Shown: positions 1-5,841 of the stretch, in pieces
Layout of the letters: the number at the start of each line of letters is the position of its first letter
Position numbering within the stretch: the first letter of the stretch is position 1
NCBI GenBank assembly: GCA_964518695.1
Contig: CAZFGN010000030.1
Location: 1 to 6,947, forward strand
DNA: 6,947 nt
Direction: 5' to 3'
Source: CAZFGN01 sp964518695
GTDB taxonomy: Bacteria > Patescibacteriota > Minisyncoccia > UBA6257 > Colwellbacteraceae
The notes under the pieces: generated by a model
What the model was told of the DNA's origin: nothing
Database searches by the model: none
Seen by the model: only the letters and a program-made list of their open reading frames with translations
Translations under genes and position numbers: made by a program

Positions 1-128
1 CCAAATCGACAACTCCGCAGTTTACTAACGATGTGACAACTATTACTTACAGATCCTCTGTTTCGGTTACTCAAAAAGCAGGGGCTTATACGACAACCAT
101 TATTTATATAGTCACGCCGCAATTTTGA
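1..128 (+). CDS. C-terminal end of a secreted beta-rich surface protein (partial, 5' end outside window)
   Basis: An open frame (codons from base 3) runs to a TGA at 126-128 and encodes 41 residues, rich in Thr and beta-branched residues. It ends in AGAYTTTIIYIVTPQF. This matches the extreme C-terminus of the secreted protein at 4608-5840, which ends AGAYSNVITYIASPTF; upstream of it, ITYRSSVSVTQ aligns with IEYKLNISGVQ. I infer a paralogue of that protein, most of which lies outside the window. As in the second copy, a DUF916-like gene follows in the same direction, but here a four-helix-bundle gene lies between them. The conserved tail resembles in position and style the end of Firmicutes WxL domains (G-x-Y-x-A-x-L-x-W-x-L...P) without the W-x-L residues. 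The full length and N-terminus cannot be seen. Confidence 0.75.
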   Translation, partial: KSTTPQFTNDVTTITYRSSVSVTQKAGAYTTTIIYIVTPQF

Positions 129-131
129 GGA

Positions 132-161
132 AGTATATAGTATAGACGGGTATATAGTATG
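132..161. repeat. Heptamer-type AT-rich repeat, minus-strand unit ATACTNN
   Basis: Two near-identical blocks, tatatagtat at 134-143 and 151-160, are separated by gacggg plus one base. Read on the minus strand they form 7-bp units of the type TATACTA / TATACTT. The same unit appears on the + strand after the four-helix-bundle gene (594-648), so that gene is bracketed by inversely oriented copies. This is the only recognisable content of the 55-bp spacer 129-183. Confidence 0.6.
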
Positions 162-183
162 TAAAGCATGATAGCTTAAGAAT

Positions 184-561
184 ATGGAAGAGAAAAAGAA
201 AATTACATCATTTAAAGATTTGATTGTTTGGCAGAAGTCAGTTTATTTGACGAAACTTATATACGAAACAACTTCTAAATTTCCTAAAGAAGAAACATAT
301 GGATTAACATCACAAATGAGACGTGCCGCCGTATCTGTTTCTTCTAATATCGCAGAAGGATTCAAAAGGCGTCACCGCAGGGAGAAGGTTCAATTTTATA
401 GAACATCTCTCGGTTCTCTGTCAGAAATAGAAAGCCAAACAGAAATAGCTAAGATGTTAAACTACATAAACGACGAGGATTATAACAATTTAATTCCTTG
501 TATTTCTGACACAAGCAAGTTATTAGAGAGATTTATTTATTCAGCAAACAATAAGTTATGA
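184..561 (+). CDS. Four helix bundle protein (23S rRNA intervening-sequence / Avd-like family)
   Basis: The 125-residue length is typical of this family. Hallmarks are visible in order: FKDLIVWQKS (10-19), FPKEETYGLTSQMRRAAVSV (33-52), the signature SNIAEGF (54-60), and FYRTSLGSLSEIESQTEIAK (71-90). The protein is all-helical and basic around 61-68 (KRRHRREK), with no signal peptide, so it is cytoplasmic. Relatives are encoded in 23S rRNA intervening sequences, as stand-alone genes, and as Avd accessory proteins of diversity-generating retroelements, where Avd is a pentamer that binds nucleic acid and the reverse transcriptase. No reverse transcriptase or template repeat is visible here, so a retroelement role is unsupported and the function stays unknown. 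The gene sits between a secreted-protein gene and its DUF916-like partner and overlaps the latter by ATGA (558-561), implying translational coupling. No clear Shine-Dalgarno precedes the ATG. Confidence 0.9.
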   Translation: MEEKKKITSFKDLIVWQKSVYLTKLIYETTSKFPKEETYGLTSQMRRAAVSVSSNIAEGFKRRHRREKVQFYRTSLGSLSEIESQTEIAKMLNYINDEDYNNLIPCISDTSKLLERFIYSANNKL

Positions 562-1655
562 AAAAAAATGATTTAATTAACTTGATTTCGCTGTATACTA
601 TATTCAGTTTGTCGCTGCTATATACTGTATACGGCATACTGCATACTCCAACAGTTGCCGCGGCAACTGTTGGCTTGGGCGTCGACACAAACACCTTCGA
701 CTTAGAAATTCAGGCGGGGGATAGCTACAAAGGCGATTTAGCGGTTTTCAACACTTCGCCTACTGTTTCGCTCCCGGTTCATATTCAACTAAACCTATGG
801 GACTTGAAAGGAGATTCTGAAGATATTGAGTTTATAACTTCCGAACCGGCTTTGAATGCCACTAAGTGGTTCAAATTAAAAACAACAGACTTGATTATAG
901 AACCAGATAAATCCAAGGAAGTTAACTTTACCATTAAAGTACCGAGCGATGTTTCTCCGGGAACATACCTCGTGATGATGCGGCTTCAGGCGGTTCTCCC
1001 GGAACATTACTTTGAAGCGGAAGGTCCGAGGCTTATTCCTGAACTTGGAGTAATTTTCTTCATAAAAATTCCTCTACTAACATTAGAAGGCACTAGAACC
1101 TCTTACGGGGCGGAAGTGTTATCAGTTAGTCCAAAAGATACTCGCCACATTGGTTTACTGGAAAAAACATTTATAAATAGGGCGAAAGCCGGAGTGTTTG
1201 AAGATGCCGTTAAGACTCTAGTAGCCAAAGTGAGGAACACTGGCATATATCACTTCAAATCATCAGGGTTTGTAGAGATTAAGAATCTTTTCGGCAGGAC
1301 TGTTTCTAAAATCGAGCTTAAAGAAAGGTATCTACTGCCAAATAAAAGTAGAGACTTAGAGATTCAAGTTTTCCCGCCGCCATCGGAAAAGTCAGCATCA
1401 CTCACATCTAACATTATTAATTCAATAGCATACCAACTTAAGAAAAATTCCTATTTAGGAACTTACAGCGCGGTTTTAACTTTAAGTATTCCCAACGAAC
1501 CGCCGGTGGTCTCCACTATCAACTTTTGGGTAATCCCGTGGAAATTCTGGCTGCCTACTTTGGCTATATTCTCTTTAATACTATATATTTTACTGAAGCT
1601 CCGCCATCGCTTAGGTGATTTTTTGAGAACCATTATAAAGGGCAAACCCCATTAG
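558..1655 (+). CDS. DUF916/WxL-interacting-protein-like membrane-anchored surface protein (copy 1)
   Basis: The 365-residue protein has a signal peptide (residues 1-36, hydrophobic core about 9-28, cleavage near TVAAA). An N-terminal immunoglobulin-like region (about 38-180) contains FDLEIQAGDSYKGDLAVFN and IKVPSDVSPGTYLVMMRL, matching the style of DUF916. A second beta-domain (about 220-320) contains VRNTGIYHFKSSGFVEIKN and LGTYSAVLTLSIPNEP. A transmembrane helix (about 326-346, after FWVIPWK) and a basic cytoplasmic tail ending FLRTIIKGKPH follow. Architecture and tail match the protein at 5842-6777, so the two are paralogues. I infer a cell-surface anchor for a secreted partner, as proposed for WxIP proteins of Firmicutes. 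About 40 residues in the middle (about 181-220, and again 275-298) are insertions relative to copy 2. The ATG overlaps the preceding stop (ATGA). The signal-peptide codons contain a heptamer array and a 26-bp palindrome. Confidence 0.8.
   Translation: MKKNDLINLISLYTIFSLSLLYTVYGILHTPTVAAATVGLGVDTNTFDLEIQAGDSYKGDLAVFNTSPTVSLPVHIQLNLWDLKGDSEDIEFITSEPALNATKWFKLKTTDLIIEPDKSKEVNFTIKVPSDVSPGTYLVMMRLQAVLPEHYFEAEGPRLIPELGVIFFIKIPLLTLEGTRTSYGAEVLSVSPKDTRHIGLLEKTFINRAKAGVFEDAVKTLVAKVRNTGIYHFKSSGFVEIKNLFGRTVSKIELKERYLLPNKSRDLEIQVFPPPSEKSASLTSNIINSIAYQLKKNSYLGTYSAVLTLSIPNEPPVVSTINFWVIPWKFWLPTLAIFSLILYILLKLRHRLGDFLRTIIKGKPH
594..648 (+). repeat. Heptanucleotide repeat array (TATACTG-type) inside signal-peptide codons
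   Basis: Four contiguous 7-bp units lie at 621-627, 628-634, 635-641 and 642-648 (TATACTG, TATACGG, CATACTG, CATACTC). An isolated TATACTA plus TATTCAG lies at 594-607. The array lies within codons about 13-31 of the DUF916-like gene. Because 7 is not a multiple of 3, gain or loss of a unit would shift the frame. The units are imperfect. They are similar in kind to the heptameric short tandemly repeated repetitive sequences (STRR) known from cyanobacteria. Confidence 0.7.
648..673. repeat. Perfect 26-bp palindrome (13-bp arms, no spacer)
   Basis: The left arm ccaacagttgccg (648-660) and right arm cggcaactgttgg (661-673) are exact reverse complements. The palindrome starts at the last base of the heptamer array and encodes residues 31-39 (PTVAAATVG), the predicted signal-peptidase region. 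In RNA it could form an 11-bp stem with a CGCG loop. No U-run follows, so it is not an intrinsic terminator. Confidence 0.9.
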
Positions 1656-1678
1656 TTCCATACGAAAGTACAAAGAAC

Positions 1679-1706
1679 TTGACTCCCAACTTTCAAATGT
1701 CATAAT
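1679..1706 (+). promoter_or_regulatory. Sigma70-type promoter with extended -10 for the coiled-coil gene pair
   Basis: The -35 element is TTGACT (1679-1684), followed after 16 bp by a -10 CATAAT (1701-1706) that is preceded by TG plus one base (1698-1700), an extended -10. Transcription would start near 1712-1714, and the ATG is at 1716, so the mRNA would be leaderless or nearly so. No Shine-Dalgarno is present, which fits. The element lies in the 60-bp gap after the DUF916-like gene. Confidence 0.6.
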
Positions 1707-1715
1707 ACATCCTAT

Positions 1716-2250
1716 ATGGAAATTAACAAAGAAAATCTAAATAAAGTCTTAAAAGAACAGCGCGAAGATTACCAGCGATACTTGGGGGTGTTAGCGGAAG
1801 ATTTTGGATCGCAAGTGCAGTTAATAGCTGAACAGTACGATGATATTAAAACTGATATCAATGGTATTAAACAGACCTTAGGCTCTCATACCGAAACTTN
1901 NNNNNNNNNNNNNNNNNNNNNNNNNNNNNNNNNNNNNNNNNNNNNNNNNNNNNNNNNNNNNNNNNNNNNNNNNNNNNNNNNNNNNNNNNNNNNNNNNNNT
2001 GAATTCTCACACTAAAATTTTAGGCTCTCATACCGAAACTTTGAATTCTCACACTAAAATTTTAGGCTCTCATACCGAAACTTTGAATTCTCACACCGAG
2101 ATGATTGGTTCAATGGCGTCAGATATTGAGATAGTCAAAAGCGATGTTGAATTTATTAAAAATTCTTTAAAGAAAAAGGTAGATATTGATGAGTTCTCGT
2201 TTTTGGAAAAGAGGGTAACCCTGCTCGAGAAAAAAGTTCAAAGGACATAG
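1716..2250 (+). CDS. Coiled-coil protein with SHT heptad repeats, interrupted by an assembly gap
   Basis: I read one gene across the N run. The N-terminal part (61 residues) has a helical head, LKEQREDYQRYLGVLAEDFG, then IKQTLGSHTET. After the gap the same heptads continue (LNSHTKI, LGSHTET), followed by a C-terminal helix with DIEIVKSDVEFIKNSLKKKV and LEKRVTLLEKKV. The gap flanks join exactly in repeat phase and in the same reading frame if the N run is removed; the apparent frame change comes only from the arbitrary 100 N. The minimum length would be 144 residues, plus 14 per missing repeat. It has no signal peptide or membrane segment, so it is probably cytoplasmic or an oligomeric scaffold. 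The gene at 2259 is a paralogue sharing both ends. The function is unknown; I recall similar hypothetical proteins in CPR genomes. Confidence 0.75.
1878..2099 (+). repeat. 42-bp in-frame tandem repeat (14 residues, two heptads)
   Basis: The 42-bp unit starts ttgaattctcac and ends cataccgaaact. Complete identical copies are seen at 2000-2040 (lacking its first t, which is base 1899 before the gap) and 2041-2082. A half unit precedes the gap (1878-1898) and a diverging copy begins at 2083. Six SHT heptads are visible in total. The copy number is unknown because the gap lies inside the array. Confidence 0.9.
1900..1999. other. Assembly gap of 100 N inside the tandem repeat
   Basis: The run of N is exactly 100 long, a conventional placeholder for unknown size. 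Both edges fall within the 42-bp repeat and fit together seamlessly (actt before, tgaattctcac after). The true insert is therefore most simply zero or a multiple of 42 bp, i.e. a collapsed repeat. Confidence 0.95.
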
Positions 2251-2258
2251 ATTGCATT

Positions 2259-2624
2259 ATGGAATTAAACGAAAAATCACTCAAAACTATCTTGGAAGAA
2301 CAGCGCGAAGAATATCAGCGCTATTTAGGAATTTTGAATGAAAAATTTGAATCTCATCTTAAGTTGATGTCCGAATCAATTTCAGGTATCCAAGATCAAC
2401 TTATTTCTCTGCGAGATATGGTGGCTCAAAACACCGAAGACATTGCTAAATTACAAATTCATGTTTCGGCAATTCGGGAAATGACGGCAAAAAATACCGA
2501 AGACATAGAAATAATTAGAATGGATACGCATATCATCAAAGATGACTTGAAGGAAAAGGTCGATAGATATGAATTGAAAGCCCTGGAACGGCGTCTGGAA
2601 ATTTTAGAGAAAAAGAGTAAATAA
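2259..2624 (+). CDS. Coiled-coil protein, paralogue of the preceding gene
   Basis: The 121-residue, fully helical, charged protein has no signal peptide. Its head, LEEQREEYQRYLGILNEKF (12-30), aligns with LKEQREDYQRYLGVLAEDF of the upstream gene. Its tail, IKDDLKEKVDRYELKALE (93-110) and LEILEKK, aligns with IKNSLKKKVDIDEFSFLE and LLEKKV. Between them, instead of SHT heptads, it has two copies of a 21-residue (three-heptad) repeat, LRDMVAQNTEDIAKL (51-65) and IREMTAKNTEDIEII (72-86). The gene starts 8 bp after the upstream stop and is probably co-transcribed from the promoter at 1679. An AAGGA lies 13 bp before the ATG, a weak Shine-Dalgarno. The pattern suggests a tandem duplication in which the central coil varies in length while the ends are kept. 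The function is unknown. Confidence 0.8.
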   Translation: MELNEKSLKTILEEQREEYQRYLGILNEKFESHLKLMSESISGIQDQLISLRDMVAQNTEDIAKLQIHVSAIREMTAKNTEDIEIIRMDTHIIKDDLKEKVDRYELKALERRLEILEKKSK

Positions 2625-2701
2625 GCATTAAGTTATCCCCAAGCAAATTGAGGTAGTAAACTCAATACTGAATGTAATCTAATATCAACTAGAGTTTAAT
2701 A

Positions 2702-4213
2702 ATGACTATAGTTAAAAATCTAAGAGAGAATCATAATGGTCGTATAACAGTAACAAAATTGCTAGGCGTTTCTCTCGTCCTAATAGTCGCTAGTTCATAT
2801 GTTTCTATTAACAAAGTAGTGGCCGCACCTCTTGATGGATTTTCATTACTGGCAGAAATCAACTTACCAGTTAATAACCCCCTGGGAGTTGCTGTTTCGC
2901 AAGATAACTCACGGATATATGTAGTAGCAGCCGGAGACAACCCAACATTAATAGTAATAGACGGCAGAACTAATACTATAATCAGCTCAGTGGCAGTACC
3001 ATTTTTTCAACCAAGAGTCATTGGTATACATCCGTCAGGTAACTTCGTTTACACAGCAAGTGACGGAGAAGGGAAAATTGGAGTATTTGATACGATTAAC
3101 GGTAGTTTTAGCAAAATAATATCAACTGAATCCCGCTTTATCAGAGGACTTGAAGTGAATCCTAATGGAAATGAGGTTTACGTATCTGACGACTCATCAA
3201 ATATTTATGTCGTTTCAGTACCCAATCACGATATCGTAAATGTGATTCATTCTAGTGGTAGCGGTCCAAGAAACATAGTTTTTAACCAAGCAGGCACAAG
3301 AGCATACATCGCTAATTTAGGTAATCAAAGCATATCAGTCGTGGATACTACTACAGATTCGGTAATAAACTTTATATCTTTAGCTGATGCAGGGCCATCA
3401 ACAGTTCCATTCGATCTAGATATAACTAAAGACGGAACTAAATTAGTAGTGGCCGAAGGAAGACAAATTTCACCACTTATTATAGAAAATTTTCTGACTA
3501 CTATAGATCTTAATAGCGGAAATATTGTAAGAGTACCTTTTACCGAAAGGCCGTTTCGTATAGTTCTCGTTAAGAACGACTCCGTAGCTATATTCACTAC
3601 AACGCAGGGTAATCTATGGGCTTGGGAAATAGGAACTAGCAATTTTAAGCAAGTTTTATCTCTTAACTATCATTTCCTTTTAACCACTAACGGTAACCAA
3701 ACATTGGTATACAGCGGTACTTTTGACGGCAAAATAAGGATTATCTCTACTGGCTCTAACACGTTGATTGGTTCAAACGTAAGTGTTGCAGTAAATAACG
3801 TGAGCGTAACCTTTGCGGGAGTTACCATGCCGGGTGACACAACTGTAACTCAATCCGAGACTGGCACTCCACCCCCAACCGGATTCAAACTTGGTAGTCC
3901 ACCAACTTATTATCAAATAGGAACAACAGCAACATATATCGGACCAGTTGCGGTATGCATTAACTACGACGATACACAGTTTACCGGCAGAGAGGATAGA
4001 TTAAAAGTGATGCATTTTGAAAATGGTATCTGGATTGATACAACTACTTCGTTGGATACGAAAAACAACATAATCTGTGGCCAAGTTAATTCGCTATCAG
4101 AATTTGTATTAGTAATACAAGAGGATATCAATGGATTGATAGAACTTACCAAATCATTTGGCTTAAATAAAGGGATAGAAATAAGTCTTACTCAAAAATT
4201 AGAAGCCCGCTAA
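2702..4213 (+). CDS. Secreted YVTN-type seven-bladed beta-propeller surface protein, C-terminus frameshifted
   Basis: The 503-residue frame has a long leader (1-42, NLREN..GRIT then a hydrophobic stretch, ending VVAA). Seven blades of about 40 residues follow (about 59-362), with typical elements such as PLGVAVSQDNSRIYVV, GPRNIVFNQAGTRAYIAN and ISVVDTTTDSVI, as in YVTN/YncE-like propellers. Residues 365-472 form a beta-domain with TGFKLGSPPTYYQIGTTATY, VCINYDD and IICGQVNSLSEFVLV, seen with surface propellers; C419 and C459 could form a disulfide. From 474 a helical module begins (LIELTKSFGLNKGIEISL) but the frame stops at 4211-4213. Its continuation is in another frame to 4466, so the intact protein would be 587 residues. 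The 77-bp spacer before the gene has only a weak promoter candidate (TTGAGG 2648, TGTAAT 2673, 19-bp spacing). A role in adhesion or surface binding is inference. Confidence 0.85.
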   Translation: MTIVKNLRENHNGRITVTKLLGVSLVLIVASSYVSINKVVAAPLDGFSLLAEINLPVNNPLGVAVSQDNSRIYVVAAGDNPTLIVIDGRTNTIISSVAVPFFQPRVIGIHPSGNFVYTASDGEGKIGVFDTINGSFSKIISTESRFIRGLEVNPNGNEVYVSDDSSNIYVVSVPNHDIVNVIHSSGSGPRNIVFNQAGTRAYIANLGNQSISVVDTTTDSVINFISLADAGPSTVPFDLDITKDGTKLVVAEGRQISPLIIENFLTTIDLNSGNIVRVPFTERPFRIVLVKNDSVAIFTTTQGNLWAWEIGTSNFKQVLSLNYHFLLTTNGNQTLVYSGTFDGKIRIISTGSNTLIGSNVSVAVNNVSVTFAGVTMPGDTTVTQSETGTPPPTGFKLGSPPTYYQIGTTATYIGPVAVCINYDDTQFTGREDRLKVMHFENGIWIDTTTSLDTKNNIICGQVNSLSEFVLVIQEDINGLIELTKSFGLNKGIEISLTQKLEAR

Positions 4214-4466
4214 GGATCGAATAGAAGCTGGATTAAACTACACTGCGGTAGCCAGTCTTAAAGCTTTTATTAGAGAGGCTCAAGCGTTGTCAGGCAAAAA
4301 ACTAAGCATTGATCAAGCTAATCAACTCATAGAATATGCCGAGGCACTCAAAGGAACTTTACTTCCTTCTAAACCATCCGCTGTGACCATATTTACCGAA
4401 TTCTTAGCTAATTTGTTTAACAACCTCAAACAATATTTGATCGCCATGATAAGTAGCTCTTTATAG
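4209..4466 (+). pseudogene. Out-of-frame remainder of the propeller protein's helical C-terminal module
   Basis: From GCT at 4209 to TAG at 4464-4466 an open frame encodes AKDRIEAGLNYTAVASLKAF, then REAQALSGKKLSIDQANQLI and EYAEALKG. This continues the helical domain begun before the stop at 4211 (GIEISLTQKLEA). Together they fit the C-terminal helical module often written LI..V...L..GIE.SL..KL..A......A...L.AFI..V...SGKKL....A..LI, similar to FIMAH-type domains. Removing one C from the ccc at 4206-4208 restores LEAAKDRIEAG. The segment ends in an amphipathic or hydrophobic helix (FTEFLANLFNNLKQYLIAMI). It has no start codon or ribosome site of its own, so I do not call it a separate gene. 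Either a real mutation or an assembly error is possible. Confidence 0.8.
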
Positions 4467-4469
4467 TTG

Positions 4470-4490
4470 CTACATAATACTACATACCTA
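4470..4490. repeat. Short heptamer-type repeat in the intergenic region
   Basis: Three consecutive 7-bp units (CTACATA, ATACTAC, ATACCTA) lie just after the end of the frameshifted reading frame. They share the ATACNNN core with the repeats at 132-161 and 594-648. They are too short to be sure about on their own. Confidence 0.4.
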
Positions 4491-4512
4491 AAGAAACCTA
4501 TCCCCAGATATA

Positions 4513-4541
4513 TTGAATACGGAAGTGTTATATAGTATTAT
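4513..4541 (+). promoter_or_regulatory. Sigma70-type promoter for the second surface-protein pair
   Basis: TTGAAT (4513-4518) and TATTAT (4536-4541) are separated by 17 bp. This predicts a start near 4549 and a leader of about 60 nt before the ATG at 4608. The -10 region is embedded in a tatatagtat-type repeat block (4530-4545). The remaining leader holds no clear Shine-Dalgarno next to the ATG. Confidence 0.5.
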
Positions 4542-4607
4542 ATTAATAAGCTTAAATAGTCGTAAAAATTTAATGTAAAAAGGTCATGAAGATAAATTGA
4601 AGTCAAA

Positions 4608-5840
4608 ATGGCTATTTTAAATCTAAAAGAAAATAAGGGTCGGATAACGTTAGCAAGTTTGCTGGTAACTTCTTTAGTGCTTACAACTGTAGGCTTGTAT
4701 GCTTTTGCAAACACCGCTAAAGCAGCAGTTTTAACTAGTATGAAAGACACGCTTTCAACTTCAACGCCCAGCGTCGTTGCAAATCATACGCTCCTTTTTA
4801 CGGGATTAGGGTTAGCCGCTAGCGAGACCATTATACTGACGCTTAACTTTGATGGCACGCCGATACCTACCACATTAGACTATACAGATATAGACTTTAG
4901 TTTTCAGGCTGCGCCAGATGGTGTTTGTAATACTGGGGATACCGAAATGACGCTCGCGGCTGCCCCTGTCACCACAACGATGGGCGTTGTTAGAACGAGT
5001 GCGACAGTCTTAACTTTCACCAACGGTTCTACCGCAGTAGCTTCTGGATCTGAAATTTGTATTGAAATTGGGAAAAACGCCACTAACCAATCAACTGGAG
5101 TTAGGCAAATTACGAATGCATCGAAAGAAGGTGTCGGTTTAGGAACGGGTAATATTAAATCTATTTCTATTTCCGGAACTTTTGGTGACACAGGGGACGC
5201 GTTGGTTGCCATTATTGAAGGAGTGGCTGTTTCGGTTACAGTTGATGAGAGCCTGTCTTTCTCAATAGTGGGCGTGACAAATGCTAACTGTGACACATCG
5301 TTTACAACTTTAGCTGGTCCCGACACGGTAACAACAGACGCCGCGGTTCTATTTACCACCGTTTCTACGACAAATGCATTTGTCCATGCTTGTCACGATC
5401 TCACAATATCAACGAATGGCGTGACCGGTTATGGGATAACGGCTGAAGAAAACCAGAGTCTTTTGAGAACAGGTGGTGATTCAAATGATAAAACTATTGA
5501 CGATAGTTTGGGGAATGCCGGCACCATGACGCACGCCGTTTCTGACGCTTGGTCAACCACAACCGTTAATGGGTTTGGGTATTCTTGCGTACTATCAACC
5601 GGCGGGCAGGGCGATTGCGTAATTACCGCGGGTACGAATTATAGGCAATTTCCCTGTACTGGTGCCGCTGGTGTTTGTGACCCTGACGGCGGCGGAGAAG
5701 CCGTGACAACCGTTGCCTCCAGTCTTGTTCCGGTTAGCGCTAAAGTTAGTCGCATAGAATACAAGTTAAATATTAGCGGTGTTCAACCAGCAGGCGCTTA
5801 TTCGAACGTCATAACTTATATAGCAAGCCCAACCTTTTAA
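4608..5840 (+). CDS. Secreted Cys/Thr-rich beta-protein with WxL-like C-terminal motif
   Basis: The 410-residue protein has a leader NLKENKGRITLASLLVTSLV ending AKAA at 37-40, closely like the leader of the propeller gene at 2702. The mature N-terminus, DTLSTSTPSVVANHTLLFTG (47-66), and TIILTLNFDGTPIP open a beta-rich region rich in Thr, Ser and Ala. Eight Cys (107, 151, 228, 262, 327, 337, 350, 357) in an exported protein suggest disulfides. The C-terminus has IEYKLNISGV then AGAYSNVITYIASPTF, also seen in the partial gene at 1-128. No transmembrane segment, LPXTG or PEP-CTERM signal is present, so attachment must come from elsewhere. The next gene, one base away, encodes a membrane-anchored DUF916-like protein, as in WxL/WxIP gene pairs. 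I infer a displayed surface protein; the ligand is unknown. Confidence 0.8.
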   Translation: MAILNLKENKGRITLASLLVTSLVLTTVGLYAFANTAKAAVLTSMKDTLSTSTPSVVANHTLLFTGLGLAASETIILTLNFDGTPIPTTLDYTDIDFSFQAAPDGVCNTGDTEMTLAAAPVTTTMGVVRTSATVLTFTNGSTAVASGSEICIEIGKNATNQSTGVRQITNASKEGVGLGTGNIKSISISGTFGDTGDALVAIIEGVAVSVTVDESLSFSIVGVTNANCDTSFTTLAGPDTVTTDAAVLFTTVSTTNAFVHACHDLTISTNGVTGYGITAEENQSLLRTGGDSNDKTIDDSLGNAGTMTHAVSDAWSTTTVNGFGYSCVLSTGGQGDCVITAGTNYRQFPCTGAAGVCDPDGGGEAVTTVASSLVPVSAKVSRIEYKLNISGVQPAGAYSNVITYIASPTF

Positions 5841-5841
5841 T

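Noticed and set aside
184..561. Diversity-generating retroelement accessory gene (Avd)
   Set aside because: The family matches, but no reverse transcriptase, template repeat or variable repeat is present in the window.
648..673. Intrinsic terminator
   Set aside because: The hairpin is strong but lies inside a coding region and is not followed by a T run.
1878..2099. CRISPR array
   Set aside because: The 42-bp units are contiguous without spacers and are in frame within a protein gene.
2041..2250. A separate gene starting with TTG at 2041
   Set aside because: It begins inside a tandem repeat, and its frame is continuous with the gene starting at 1716 once the arbitrary-length gap is discounted.
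2647..2666. Terminator hairpin between the coiled-coil and propeller genes
   Set aside because: Only a 6-bp AT-rich stem (attgag/ctcaat) with an 8-base loop and no T run, so it is not convincing.
4904..5359. A 151-codon open frame on the minus strand
   Set aside because: It lies wholly antisense to the secreted-protein gene, has no recognisable domain or start context, and reflects the Thr/Ala-rich codons of the + strand. The shorter minus-strand frames at 1463, 2731, 3325, 3964 and 4538 are rejected for the same reason.
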